Below, piece after piece: positions 1 through 9,344 of a DNA stretch of 64,000 nt. Every line of letters begins with the position of its first letter. Position 1 is the stretch's first letter. The position numbers and the translations under genes were made by a program. This DNA comes from Siphonobacter aquaeclarae (GTDB lineage: Bacteria > Bacteroidota > Bacteroidia > Cytophagales > Spirosomataceae): contig NZ_FNGS01000005.1 of assembly GCF_900103285.1 (NCBI RefSeq), forward strand, positions 120,579 through 184,578, read 5' to 3'. Below the pieces are notes generated by a model that saw only the letters and a program-made list of their open reading frames with translations, was not told where the DNA came from and did not search any database.

Positions 1-219
1 CACCGCTCCCGCCACGCTGGTTTCGACGTAGCTCAACCACCGGCTATCGCGCAGGCGGGGCAGCGGGCTCCCTTCTTTAATTTTAATTCAATATTCTCAT
101 GATCCAACTTTCTTTTTTACACCTATTCCTTCTTCAAAAGCCTCCAAACGCACTATTCAATCGAAAAAGTCCAAATAGTGTCCCGCTATCTCCGCGCTGT
201 TCCATAGGAAATTTGGCAA
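1..219. other. Left-edge intergenic DNA, no supportable gene
   Basis: The first 75 or so bases are GC-rich and could be the tail of a gene lying mostly outside the window; plus-strand frame 2 would end at a TAG at 28-30 and frame 1 at a TGA near 100. Neither tail is long enough to recognise. The rest is AT-rich leader DNA of the downstream operon. Confidence 0.4.
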
Positions 220-311
220 TTGGAAAATTTTCCAAAATAAACTGACCAAATCCCTTGCATACTTAATGCAAGTCCCTTTACATTTGTCGAAACTAAATAT
301 TTTAAAATATT
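220..311 (+). promoter_or_regulatory. Promoter region of the amino-sugar operon with three palindromes
   Basis: A Bacteroidota-type -7 box TACATTTG lies at 279-286. A 7-5-7 inverted repeat (CTTGCAT, spacer ACTTA, ATGCAAG) at 254-272 covers the expected -33 position, with a TTG at 255-257. Two further perfect 16-bp palindromes flank it: TTGGAAAATTTTCCAA at 220-235 and AATATTTTAAAATATT at 296-311. The 254-272 repeat is the best candidate operator, possibly for the ROK-family regulator at the end of this locus; that link is inference. Confidence 0.5.
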
Positions 312-416
312 AACTAAAACAGTCTTTGTGTGAATCATTCATAAAATAGACGAGAGAAAATCCTGATCAGATCTTTAATCCGTCTTTTTTATGCATGAGG
401 GGAAAGAAAGCTTGTT

Positions 417-1613
417 ATGAAGACAGCCTATATCGCGCAATACCGGGACAGCCTTTTGCAGGACGTTGTTCCGTTCTGGATGAAACACTCCATCGACCGG
501 GAGTGGGGCGGGTTCCTGACCTGTCTCGACCGGGACGGAGACGTCTACGATACCGACAAATTCATCTGGCTGCAATGCCGGGAAGTATGGTGCTTCTCCA
601 TGCTGTACAACCAGGTAGAACCCAAAGCCGAATGGCTCGACGCCGCCGTCCAGGGCGCCGAATTCCTCCGGAAATGCGGCCGGGATGAAGCCGGCAACTG
701 GTACTTCTCCCTCACCCGGGAAGGAAAGCCGCTCATTCAGCCCTATAATATTTTCTCGGATTGCTTCGCGACGATGGCATTCGGTCAGCTCTTCAAGGCG
801 ACCGGCAACCAGGACTACGCCGATATCGCGGTGGCAACCTTCCGGAATATCCTCGCCCGCCAGGACAATCCCAAAGGTCTCTATACCAAGGCAGTACCCG
901 GTACGCGGCCGCTTATCAGCTTTGCCCTGCCGATGATTCTCTGCAATCTGGTACTGGAAATCGAGCACCTGCTCGAGGTGGAACTGGTGGAGCGGGTCAT
1001 CGACGAAGGCATCCATGCCGTCATGGACGTATTTTACCAGCCGGAACACGGCCTGATTCTCGAAAACGTCAATCCGGATGGCTCTTTTTCAGATTCGTTT
1101 GAAGGCCGGACGGTAAACCCCGGTCACGGCCTGGAAGCCATGTGGTTTGTGATGGACCTTGCCGCCCGCCGCGGCGACGATGCCCTGATCCGTCGCGCTA
1201 CCGACCTCACTCTCAGTATTCTGGAGTATGGCTGGGACCAGGAACACGGCGGTATTTTCTACTTCCTGGATATCAGCGGGCATCCGCCGTTGCAACTGGA
1301 GTGGGACCAGAAACTCTGGTGGGTACACGTCGAAACCCTCGTCAGCCTTCTCAAAGGCTACCTCCATACCGGCGATAAACGCTGTATGGACTGGTTTGAG
1401 AAGGTACACGCCTATACCTTTGCCCACTTCCCCGACCCCGGACACGGGGAATGGTTTGGCTACCTCAACCGCCAGGGCGAGCCGCTGCTGTCGCTCAAGG
1501 GCGGAAAATGGAAAGGGTGTTTTCACATTCCCCGCGCGCTGTACCAGTGCTGGAAGACCCTCGAAGCCATCGTGGAAAAGGAAGAAGCGGGTAAAGTAGC
1601 TCAATTGTCCTGA
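417..1613 (+). CDS. N-acylglucosamine 2-epimerase (AGE family)
   Basis: The 398-residue product is a full-length AGE-family (alpha/alpha)6-barrel epimerase that should interconvert N-acetylmannosamine and N-acetylglucosamine in the cytoplasm. Family motifs are visible: the NPGHGLEAMW histidine motif in the middle, WDQKLWWVHVE with its catalytic-type histidine, and near the C-terminus KGGKWKGCFHIPR, which is very like the KGG..KGCFH.PR motif of mammalian renin-binding protein. That makes GlcNAc 2-epimerase more likely than cellobiose or mannose epimerase. It is the first gene of a tight plus-strand operon, 13 bp ahead of a sugar transporter, which fits ManNAc or sialic acid use. No sialate lyase is present in the window. 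Confidence 0.85.
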   Translation: MKTAYIAQYRDSLLQDVVPFWMKHSIDREWGGFLTCLDRDGDVYDTDKFIWLQCREVWCFSMLYNQVEPKAEWLDAAVQGAEFLRKCGRDEAGNWYFSLTREGKPLIQPYNIFSDCFATMAFGQLFKATGNQDYADIAVATFRNILARQDNPKGLYTKAVPGTRPLISFALPMILCNLVLEIEHLLEVELVERVIDEGIHAVMDVFYQPEHGLILENVNPDGSFSDSFEGRTVNPGHGLEAMWFVMDLAARRGDDALIRRATDLTLSILEYGWDQEHGGIFYFLDISGHPPLQLEWDQKLWWVHVETLVSLLKGYLHTGDKRCMDWFEKVHAYTFAHFPDPGHGEWFGYLNRQGEPLLSLKGGKWKGCFHIPRALYQCWKTLEAIVEKEEAGKVAQLS

Positions 1614-1626
1614 AAATTAACGCATT

Positions 1627-2850
1627 ATGGCTCCGATACCTGCCACCGTCCGCTTGTCCGATACTGCTGATACCCGGGAGAATTATACCCCGGCCCTGAT
1701 GACCATGGCTGTGCTGTACTTCATGATGGGTTTTATCACCTGTCTGAATGATACGCTCGTGCCGTATTTCAAGCGGGGCTTTACGCTGAGCTATTCGGAG
1801 TCGTCCCTCGTGCAGTTTTACTTTTTTCTGACCTACGGATTGATGTCGATTCCGGCTGGAAAGATCGTCGAACGCATTGGGTATCAGCGCGGTATTGTCA
1901 GTGGATTTGGTATTGCCGGTTTCGGAGCCCTGCTGTTTTTCCCGGCTGCGGGCCTGCATCAGTACGGCCTGTTTCTCGCAGCCCTGTTTATCGTGGCGGT
2001 AGGTATTGTCCTCCTTCAGGTAGCGGCCAACCCGTACATTACGGTATTGGGCCCGGCCCGGACGGCTTCGTCCCGGCTGGCGCTGATTCAGGGAGTAGGG
2101 TCACTCGGAACGACAACCGCGCCTCTCTTCGGCGCCTATTTCATTCTTTCTTCTCTTAAAGAAGCCTCCAGCGAGGCTGTCAAGTACCCGTACCTGGGCA
2201 TCGCCGCCACGCTGGCCCTGATTGCGGTAGTGGTGAGCCGGTTGCGACTGCCGGTTCTTTCTTCCGGAGAAACCGCCGAGGAAACGCCGGGCAAAGGCCT
2301 GTTTTCGTTCCGGAATTTCCGGTTCGGGCTGGGCGCCATCTTTGTCTATGTGGGCGCGGAGGTTTCTGTCGGAACATTTTTAACCAATTACCTGGCCGAC
2401 AGTCTGCAGATTTCCGAAAGCGACGCGAATACGTTTGTGGCGTTTTACTGGGGAAGTATGCTGGTCGGCCGCGTTGCCGGATCTTTCCTGCTTCGATCTC
2501 TAAACCCATCCGTCCTGCTGACGGGCACGGCTGCCGCTGCTGCGGCGCTGATTCTGGTTTCCGTTTCGGCTACAGGGTATGTAGCGGCATGGACGATGAT
2601 CGGTGTCGGCCTCTGCAACGCCACCATGTTCGCCATCGTGTTCTCGCTGTCGGTCGAAGGCCTCGGCGGGTACACGACGCGGGCGTCCGGCTGGCTGTCG
2701 ACCGCCATTGCCGGCGGCGCTGTGATTTCTTATGCGCAGGGCATCCTGAAAGACCATTACAGCTGGCCCGTGGCGTTTGTCGTCCCGGTGCTGTGCTACC
2801 TCTACCTTGTTTTTTACGGGGTAAACGGGCATCGCCCGTCTTCCCGCTGA
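1627..2850 (+). CDS. Sugar MFS transporter (FucP/FHS-like family)
   Basis: This 407-residue protein has about twelve hydrophobic segments and belongs to the major facilitator superfamily. The stretch LLQVAANPYITVLG and the early FMMGFITCLNDTLVP resemble the fucose/glucose/galactose symporter (FHS) branch, in which the conserved asparagines contribute to sugar and proton coupling. It would carry the monosaccharide released in the periplasm across the inner membrane. It starts 13 bp after the epimerase stop and ends 10 bp before the DUF4127 gene, so the three are almost certainly co-transcribed. The exact sugar cannot be read from the sequence; an N-acetyl sugar or sialic acid is inferred from the epimerase. 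Confidence 0.8.
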   Translation: MAPIPATVRLSDTADTRENYTPALMTMAVLYFMMGFITCLNDTLVPYFKRGFTLSYSESSLVQFYFFLTYGLMSIPAGKIVERIGYQRGIVSGFGIAGFGALLFFPAAGLHQYGLFLAALFIVAVGIVLLQVAANPYITVLGPARTASSRLALIQGVGSLGTTTAPLFGAYFILSSLKEASSEAVKYPYLGIAATLALIAVVVSRLRLPVLSSGETAEETPGKGLFSFRNFRFGLGAIFVYVGAEVSVGTFLTNYLADSLQISESDANTFVAFYWGSMLVGRVAGSFLLRSLNPSVLLTGTAAAAAALILVSVSATGYVAAWTMIGVGLCNATMFAIVFSLSVEGLGGYTTRASGWLSTAIAGGAVISYAQGILKDHYSWPVAFVVPVLCYLYLVFYGVNGHRPSSR

Positions 2851-2860
2851 CACCACCACT

Positions 2861-4417
2861 ATGAAAACCTTTTTTTCGATTGTCCTTTTCCTGTGCTGCC
2901 TGACCGTGCAGGCGCAGCAGAAAATGCGGATTTTGTTTGTACCTCTGGACGACCGTCCGCCCTGCCTGCAATTCACCGAGCGCATGGGGCAGATCGGTGG
3001 CGCCGAGGTCGTTTCTCCACCCAAAGAGCTGCTCGGGCGCTTCATGGATTTCGGGCAATCCGACCGGATCAATGCCTGGATCGCACAGCAGGACCTGAAG
3101 CGCTTTGACGCTGCCGTTCTTTGCCTCGATATGATGAGTTATGGCGGATTGGTTGGCTCGCGCGTCTTTCAAACGTCTGAAAAAGAAGCGCTTAAACGAC
3201 TGGATATCGTCCGGGAAATCCGGAAGAAAAATCCCGCCATCCGCATCTATGCCCAGAACGTGATCATGCGGCTGGCGCCAACGGCCGACGGCAAAAACGA
3301 AGCCTACCGTCAGAAACTGGCCGACTGGGCCGAGGTATGCGTCATTCCCTCGAAAAAAGAAGAAACCGCCGCACTCGAAAAAGCCATCCCGGCAGAAGCC
3401 CTGCAGCAATACAAAGACGCGCGCCGCCGCAACCTGGCCGTGAACCTGAAAGTGGTAGACCTCGTCAAAAACGGAACGATCCACTACCTTATTCTTTCTC
3501 AGGACGATGCCAAGCCGGTGGGTATCCACGTGGCCGACCGCGAGCGCCTGGTCGCGGAAGTAGCCAAATACAAGCTCGGCGCGAAAATCGCCGTTCAGCC
3601 GGGTACCGACGAAGTATCCATGCTGCTGCTCGCCCGGACGCTCAATGACTACCACCGGTATACGCCGACTGTCAAGGCCGTGTATTCTTCTGCCGAAATG
3701 GCCGCGAAGACCATGCCTTTTGAAGATAAACCGCTGAGCCAGACCGTCAGCTTTCATATCCGGGCGACCGGCGCCCGGGAAGTAGCCGACAAGGCCGAAC
3801 TGTATTTTTACGTATATGCGTCGAGGTTCGAGCCGGGGCGTGCCGTTTCCTTCGCCCGCGAAATCGCAGAAGCGGTGAAAGCGGGGAAGAAGGTAATCGT
3901 CGCCGACATCGACCCGAAAGGAAACGTTCAGGGCGGGGACTCGCTCTTTACCGAAGCCCTCCTGAAGGAAGGCGTGTTACCTGCCCTGAACGGTTATGCT
4001 TCCTGGAATACCGCCGGAAATACCATCGGAACGGCGTTGCCTCAGGGCGTTGTTTTCGGAATGGCCCAGAAATTCCTCCTCGGCCAGGCGGGCTATCGGG
4101 CCGGAGTATTATCCGCCCAGCACTGGTTTCTGTTGCACCGGGTGATGGACGACTACTACTTCCACAACGTCGTCCGGGCGCGCGCCAACCGGTACCTCCG
4201 CCAGGTCAACCGTAGCGCATACCTCATGACCGACGCCCAGCGGGCAGATGTCGAACGGTACTGCCTGGAGCAACTGACTCCGTACTTCCGGCGTGTGACC
4301 GACGCGTATTTCAAAAGCGGGAATGTATCCTGCGACCGCCCGACCGGCCTGCGTTTTCAACTACCCTGGAACCGCACGTTTGAGGCCGATATTGATTTTG
4401 ACCTGACTTGCCGCTAG
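2861..4417 (+). CDS. Exported DUF4127 family protein
   Basis: A clear signal peptide (MKTFFSIVLFLCCLTVQAQ) precedes a 518-residue DUF4127 protein. The family hallmarks are all here: VPLDDRPPC at the mature N-terminus, DMMSYGGLVGSR near residue 93, LSQDDAKPVGIH near 212, GTDEVSMLLLAR, VADIDPKGN with GGDSL, and ASWNTAGNTIG towards the C-terminus. The repeated acidic motifs look like an enzyme active site or metal site, but I know of no established reaction for the family. Its place between an inner-membrane sugar transporter and a SusC/SusD pair suggests a periplasmic step on the imported glycan. It could substitute for the missing glycosidase; that is inference. Confidence 0.8.
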   Translation: MKTFFSIVLFLCCLTVQAQQKMRILFVPLDDRPPCLQFTERMGQIGGAEVVSPPKELLGRFMDFGQSDRINAWIAQQDLKRFDAAVLCLDMMSYGGLVGSRVFQTSEKEALKRLDIVREIRKKNPAIRIYAQNVIMRLAPTADGKNEAYRQKLADWAEVCVIPSKKEETAALEKAIPAEALQQYKDARRRNLAVNLKVVDLVKNGTIHYLILSQDDAKPVGIHVADRERLVAEVAKYKLGAKIAVQPGTDEVSMLLLARTLNDYHRYTPTVKAVYSSAEMAAKTMPFEDKPLSQTVSFHIRATGAREVADKAELYFYVYASRFEPGRAVSFAREIAEAVKAGKKVIVADIDPKGNVQGGDSLFTEALLKEGVLPALNGYASWNTAGNTIGTALPQGVVFGMAQKFLLGQAGYRAGVLSAQHWFLLHRVMDDYYFHNVVRARANRYLRQVNRSAYLMTDAQRADVERYCLEQLTPYFRRVTDAYFKSGNVSCDRPTGLRFQLPWNRTFEADIDFDLTCR

Positions 4418-4436
4418 GCTGCCGCCGCCTGACGGA

Positions 4437-4458
4437 CCGGTCACCCTGCTGTGACCGG
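4437..4458 (+). promoter_or_regulatory. Intercistronic hairpin between DUF4127 and susC genes
   Basis: An 8-bp perfect inverted repeat, CCGGTCAC and GTGACCGG with a 6-base loop, lies in the 88-bp gap before the SusC-type gene. There is no T-tract, so it is more likely an mRNA stability or processing element than a terminator. Confidence 0.4.
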
Positions 4459-4505
4459 AGGACCTGCATTGCCTTACCTACTTTAAACCCTATCAAGATT
4501 CAGCT

Positions 4506-7500
4506 ATGAATAAATCCTGTACACGAAGCTGGCTGAGCGGCTGGCTGGTCGTATTGCTCGTGATGACCTGCTCCTTTTCCTTCGGGCAGGTGATCCGCGG
4601 GAAAGTAACAGACGCGAAAGGCAGCCCGCTGCCGGGCGTTTCCGTTCTGGTGAAAGGAACGGTAGTCGGAACGACGACTACCGCCGCCGGTACCTATGAA
4701 CTCAGATCGCCCCGGGCGGAAGGCGTACTGCTGTTCTCCTTTACCGGTATGGTGTCGAAAGAAGCCCCGTTTTCGGCGGCGATGACCGAAGTGAACGTCG
4801 TACTCGACGAAGACACAAAAAACCTGAAAGAACTGGTCGTCATCGGCTACGGTACCCAGAAGAAAGTCAACCTGACGGGCTCTGTGGCGGTTGTCGACGG
4901 TGAGATGATCAAGAACCGGCAGGTGGCCTCGACCTCCCTGGCGCTTCAGGGCGCGGCGCCGGGTGTGACGATCACGCAGCAGTCGGGCGTGCCGGGCGGC
5001 GACGCCGGTACCATCCGCATCCGCGGTATCGGCTCCATCAACGCCGGGCAGAATCCGCTCGTCCTGATCGATAACGTGGAAATGAGCCTGGACGCGATCG
5101 ATCCGAACAACGTTGAAACTATTTCTGTCCTGAAAGACGCCGCCGCCGCTGCCGTTTACGGTTCGCGTGCAGCCAACGGGGTCATCCTCGTGACGACCAA
5201 ACGCGGGCAGTCGGGCGTCAAAGTCAGCTACAATGCCTACCTGACCGGCCAGACGCCGACGGATCTTCCCCAGAAAGTCAGTGCCCTCGATCACATGAAA
5301 TTCTGGGATATTGCCCAGGTGAACAGCGGCCTGCCCGCAGCCTATACCCAGCAAATCGCGGATTACGAGGCGAAAGGCGCCGACAACTTCGCCCGGTTCA
5401 ATACCGACTGGAAGAAACTCGTTCTCACCAATAACGGGATGATGCAGAACCACAACCTCAGCGTATCTGCCGGAACCGATATTATCAAGGTCTTCGCGTC
5501 GGGCAGCTTCCTGAATCAGAACGGGTTGACAGCTAACACCAACTACAAGCGGACCGACTTCCGCTTCAATACCGATGTCGCGCTTTCGAAAAAACTGTCG
5601 GCGTCGATGGACCTGGTACTCAATAAGTCCAACCGTCTCTGGCCGGGGCAAAACACCCCTGACGGTATCATTCTGGCGATGCTGGGCCTTCCGGCCAACA
5701 TTCCCGGCCGTTTCAATACCGGTGAATGGGGCGAAGGTTGGTCGAACGCCAACCCGGCCGCCCAGGCCGAAGACGGCGGCTTCAACCGCAGCAAGACCGA
5801 TTCCCGTATTCTGAAAGGTACGCTGGTCTACAAGCCGGTCGACGGGCTTGAGCTCCTCGCCAGCTACAGCTCCAATTACTATACCACGCATCAGCGTCAG
5901 TTTACCGATCAGTATGCGATTTATACGCCGGACCTGGCAAACAACAAGCTGATCTATGCCCGGCCGTGGCCCGCGCTGAATTCGTTGTCGGACAATACCA
6001 CCGAAAACAACCAGAACCTGTTCCGGGTACAGGCGACGTACAACAAGTCCTTCGGCAAGCACAACCTGACCGTATTGGGTGGTTTCAGCACGGAAGATTT
6101 TTACACGAGCAATGTGAATACCTTCCGTCAGAACCTGCTTTCGCCGGATCGCCCGTACCTCGACAGCGGCGACCCCCTCGGGCAGACCATGAGCGGTGGC
6201 GAAAGCCGGTACTCCATGGTTTCGGCTTACGGACGGGTGAACTACAACTACAACGAGAAGTACCTCCTCGAAGTCAACGGGCGCTGGGATGCGTCCTCAC
6301 GCTTCCGGCAAAGCAACTGGTGGAAACTATTCCCTTCTGTGTCAGCGGGCTGGCGCTTGTCGGAAGAAGATTTCTGGAGCAGCATTGCCCCGGTGGTCAA
6401 CAACGCCAAAATCCGTGCTTCCTATGGTACGCTGGGCAACCAGAACCTGATCCGGAACGGCTCGGTGGATTACTATCCGACCTATGCTACCTTCTATTCC
6501 GGTACGGCGTATAACTATTATTTCAACGATGTCATCAACGCCGGGTATGCGCTGACGACGGCTTCGAACCCCAATATCCGCTGGGAAACGTCGAAAATCC
6601 TGGACGTCGGGCTCGACCTCGCTTTCCTGAAAAACCGGTTGAACGTAACGGCGGATTTCTTCCAGCGGGACATCGCCGATATGCTTCAACTCGTGCCGAT
6701 TCCGTCGTACGTCGGACTTGCCTCCCCGTTTGTGAATATGGGAACCATGCGGAATACCGGCTGGGAATTATCCCTTGGCTGGAAAGACAAGATCCGGGAC
6801 TTTTCCTACCAGGTTACGGCCAACCTTTCCGACGTGAAGAATACCCTGCAAAACAACGGCGGTACCCCGGTCATCAACGGTTCCCAGATCCAGCAGGAAG
6901 GATATGCGCTTAATTCTTATTATGGCTATATCGCCGACGGCCTCTTCCAGAGCGCCGAAGAGGTGAAAAACGCCCCCTTCCACTATGCCAACACGGCAGC
7001 GGGGGATATCCGCTACCGGGATATCAGCGGTCCGGCCGGCAAACCCGACGGCAAGATCGACAGTTACGACCGGGCGATTATCGGCAACAACTTCCCCCGG
7101 TACGAGTACAGCCTGAACCTCGGCGCTCAGTACAAGGGTTTTGACCTGACGGTGTTCTTCCAGGGCGTCGGCAAGCGGGATAATTACCTGTCCGGCACCG
7201 GATCGCAGCCGTTCTATTCGGCCAACTTCCAGGGGTCGATGTATGAGAGTCAGCGGGATTACTGGTCGCCCGAAAACACCGGAGCCTCCCTGCCGCGCCT
7301 GACGGCCAACAGCATCCCGAATAACTATGTTGTTTCGTCTTTCTGGGTACGGGACGCCTCGTACCTGCGCATGAAGAACCTCGTATTGGGCTATACGCTG
7401 CCGAAAATGGTATCCGACAAAATCCGCATCCGTTCGGCGCGGATCTACCTGAGCGGTCAGAACCTGTTTACGCTCACGAACTTCTTCAAGGGCTTCGACC

Positions 7501-7577
7501 CCGAGCAGATCGATACGGGCGGGCGTTTCTACCCGATCATGCGGACCTATACGGCTGGTATCAACCTTAACTTCTGA
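4506..7577 (+). CDS. SusC/RagA-type TonB-linked outer-membrane transporter
   Basis: The 1023-residue protein starts with a signal peptide and a carboxypeptidase-regulatory-like domain (VIRGKVTDAKGSPLPGVSV...). A TonB-box-like stretch and a plug domain follow, with the standard SusC signatures ELVVIGYGTQKK, GTIRIRGIGSI, VLKDAAAAAVYGSRAANG and VILVTTKRG. The remainder is a large beta-barrel ending in aromatic residues (YTAGINLNF). It should import a glycan or oligosaccharide across the outer membrane using TonB energy, capped by the SusD-like lipoprotein encoded 5 bp downstream. Length and motif order are normal. Confidence 0.93.
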   Translation: MNKSCTRSWLSGWLVVLLVMTCSFSFGQVIRGKVTDAKGSPLPGVSVLVKGTVVGTTTTAAGTYELRSPRAEGVLLFSFTGMVSKEAPFSAAMTEVNVVLDEDTKNLKELVVIGYGTQKKVNLTGSVAVVDGEMIKNRQVASTSLALQGAAPGVTITQQSGVPGGDAGTIRIRGIGSINAGQNPLVLIDNVEMSLDAIDPNNVETISVLKDAAAAAVYGSRAANGVILVTTKRGQSGVKVSYNAYLTGQTPTDLPQKVSALDHMKFWDIAQVNSGLPAAYTQQIADYEAKGADNFARFNTDWKKLVLTNNGMMQNHNLSVSAGTDIIKVFASGSFLNQNGLTANTNYKRTDFRFNTDVALSKKLSASMDLVLNKSNRLWPGQNTPDGIILAMLGLPANIPGRFNTGEWGEGWSNANPAAQAEDGGFNRSKTDSRILKGTLVYKPVDGLELLASYSSNYYTTHQRQFTDQYAIYTPDLANNKLIYARPWPALNSLSDNTTENNQNLFRVQATYNKSFGKHNLTVLGGFSTEDFYTSNVNTFRQNLLSPDRPYLDSGDPLGQTMSGGESRYSMVSAYGRVNYNYNEKYLLEVNGRWDASSRFRQSNWWKLFPSVSAGWRLSEEDFWSSIAPVVNNAKIRASYGTLGNQNLIRNGSVDYYPTYATFYSGTAYNYYFNDVINAGYALTTASNPNIRWETSKILDVGLDLAFLKNRLNVTADFFQRDIADMLQLVPIPSYVGLASPFVNMGTMRNTGWELSLGWKDKIRDFSYQVTANLSDVKNTLQNNGGTPVINGSQIQQEGYALNSYYGYIADGLFQSAEEVKNAPFHYANTAAGDIRYRDISGPAGKPDGKIDSYDRAIIGNNFPRYEYSLNLGAQYKGFDLTVFFQGVGKRDNYLSGTGSQPFYSANFQGSMYESQRDYWSPENTGASLPRLTANSIPNNYVVSSFWVRDASYLRMKNLVLGYTLPKMVSDKIRIRSARIYLSGQNLFTLTNFFKGFDPEQIDTGGRFYPIMRTYTAGINLNF

Positions 7578-7582
7578 GACCG

Positions 7583-9262
7583 ATGAAAAAGAACCTATAT
7601 ATCGCCGGAATCTGCCTTGGATTGCTGACAGGCTGCAACGACTACCTGACGGAAGCGCCGCTGTCGGCTCCGGCTACCGGCCAGTTTTTCAATAACCAGA
7701 CCGAAATGAACGCCGCGCTGACGGCCGTCTACAACTCGGTGTACTGGAATACCGGAAGCACGCCCTACCAGTCGATGATGGACGGATGGACGGATCTGGC
7801 GCTGCTTCGGGCGGTGGACCTCGGCGAGGGCAACTTCGACGTCTACAACGCCCATGCCAAGAACCTCTGGTCGCTGCCCTATGTCACGATTCAGCGGGCG
7901 AATACCCTGATCGACGGCATGGCAGTCGGGAAAAACAACGTTACGGCTGCGGCCTACGCCCGTATCGAAGCGGAAGCCCGCGTGCTTCGGGCGTATGCCT
8001 ATTTTTACCTGGTGAATCTTTTCGGAGACGTTCCCCTGATCAAAAAGCCGCTGACGCCGGACCAGTTTTATACCCAGACCCGTACGCCTAAGGCCGAAGT
8101 GATCCAGTTTATTTACCAGGAACTGGACGCCGCGGCGGCGAGCCTCGACTGGACGGCGACCGACCGCGGGCGCGTCAGTCGCTCGATGGCCCTCGGCCTC
8201 AAAGCCCGCACCGCGCTGTTCAATAAAGAGTATACGCTGGCAGCGGAAGCGGCCAAAAACGTCATCGACAACGCCGGTCTCGGTCTGAATCCGAAGTTCC
8301 AGGACCTCTTTACCCGTGCCGGTCAGATTCCGAATGCCGGTAAGGAAATCATGTTCGAAATCCTGCATACCGAAGCCGATGCCAACTCGATTACGTACCT
8401 GCCACTGGGGAGTATCTCCCGGGCGGCGGGCGGGCAGTCCGGCCGGTTCCCGCAGCAGCGTCTCGTGGATATGTTTGAAGCGAAAGACGGCAAGCGGATC
8501 GACGAGTCGACGGTCTATGATCCGAAAAACCCGCGCCTCAACCGGGACATGCGCCTGAAATACACCGTCGCGATTCCCGGTGATACCATCACGATGAACC
8601 AGATCACGTTTGTGTACGACGTGTACAAAAGCACGACGTCGTTCAAAAATGCCGATGGTACCTGGTCGACCAAAACCAATGCCGATTTCGACAATGCCTA
8701 TGGCCCGGCCAAAAGCGGCGTAGGTTTGCTACATGCGAAGTATACTTTTACGGCGGAAAATGCTTTCGCGTCGCGGGTACACTTCCTGCTGATGCGATAC
8801 GCCGAGATATTGCTGATGTATGCCGAGGCGAAAACAGAGCTCAACCAGATCGATGATTCGGTCTTCAAAGCTGTCAATCAGGTACGTAGCCGGGCCGGTC
8901 AGCCGGCTGCTCCGGCTACGCTGACACAGGCGAAGCTTCGCCAGCTGATCCGCCGGGAGCGCGTAGCCGAGCTGGCGATGGAAGGATTCCGCTGGTTCGA
9001 TATCCGGCGCTGGGGCATCGCCGATCAGGTCATGCCGGTGAAGGTAGTAGGAATAGCCAAAGACCCGGCCGTTGCACCGCCGGTTCCGAATTTCAAAGCA
9101 TCTGAAACAGCGGATCTGAACAATATTCCTTTATATGACGGCTCCGAGAACCTGCGTTTGATGCGGGAACAGCGCTATTGGTTCCCCAAACTGAACCTCC
9201 TGCCCGTTCCCCAGTCCGAGCGCGACATTAATCCGAAGCTGACGCAGAATGCGGACTGGTAA
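7583..9262 (+). CDS. SusD/RagB-type surface lipoprotein
   Basis: A 559-residue lipoprotein with lipobox LLTGC at residues 15-19, so it is anchored in the outer membrane. The SusD-family features are clear: the N-terminal helical TPR-like part with the RVLRAYAYFYLVNLFGDVPL motif, and the C-terminal RHS part with LMRYAEILLMYAEA and RRERVAELAMEGFRWFDIRRW. The C-terminus ...ERDINPKLTQNADW is also typical. It is the ligand-capturing partner of the preceding SusC gene. No glycoside hydrolase follows, which is unusual for such pairs. Confidence 0.93.
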   Translation: MKKNLYIAGICLGLLTGCNDYLTEAPLSAPATGQFFNNQTEMNAALTAVYNSVYWNTGSTPYQSMMDGWTDLALLRAVDLGEGNFDVYNAHAKNLWSLPYVTIQRANTLIDGMAVGKNNVTAAAYARIEAEARVLRAYAYFYLVNLFGDVPLIKKPLTPDQFYTQTRTPKAEVIQFIYQELDAAAASLDWTATDRGRVSRSMALGLKARTALFNKEYTLAAEAAKNVIDNAGLGLNPKFQDLFTRAGQIPNAGKEIMFEILHTEADANSITYLPLGSISRAAGGQSGRFPQQRLVDMFEAKDGKRIDESTVYDPKNPRLNRDMRLKYTVAIPGDTITMNQITFVYDVYKSTTSFKNADGTWSTKTNADFDNAYGPAKSGVGLLHAKYTFTAENAFASRVHFLLMRYAEILLMYAEAKTELNQIDDSVFKAVNQVRSRAGQPAAPATLTQAKLRQLIRRERVAELAMEGFRWFDIRRWGIADQVMPVKVVGIAKDPAVAPPVPNFKASETADLNNIPLYDGSENLRLMREQRYWFPKLNLLPVPQSERDINPKLTQNADW

Positions 9263-9267
9263 AAAGC

Positions 9268-9329
9268 AGTTTTCAGTTTTCGGTTTTCAGTTCGGACTTT
9301 CCAAAACTGAAAACCGAAAACTGGAAACC
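9268..9329. repeat. Hairpin repeat, copy 1 (TTTTCAG/TTTTCGG units)
   Basis: Two nearly perfect 25-base arms (9268-9292 and 9305-9329) are separated by 12 bases. Each arm is built from short units of the type GTTTTCA and GTTTTCG. The same unit pattern recurs in the hairpin at 11046-11125, on the other side of the oxidoreductase gene. It occupies the gap between the SusD gene and the oxidoreductase gene and may also act as a terminator or mRNA-stabilising hairpin. Confidence 0.8.
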
Positions 9330-9344
9330 GAAAACTAATTATCC

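Noticed and set aside
375-1049. Long minus-strand open frame opposite the epimerase gene
   Set aside because: It is a mirror of the epimerase frame in GC-rich DNA; the plus-strand product has complete family motifs.
2570-3757. 395-codon minus-strand frame opposite the MFS and DUF4127 genes
   Set aside because: Crosses two well-supported genes, and its composition is that of an antisense shadow.
4500-6062. 520-codon minus-strand frame opposite SusC
   Set aside because: The opposite strand encodes a textbook SusC protein with all motifs; the antisense product has no domain.
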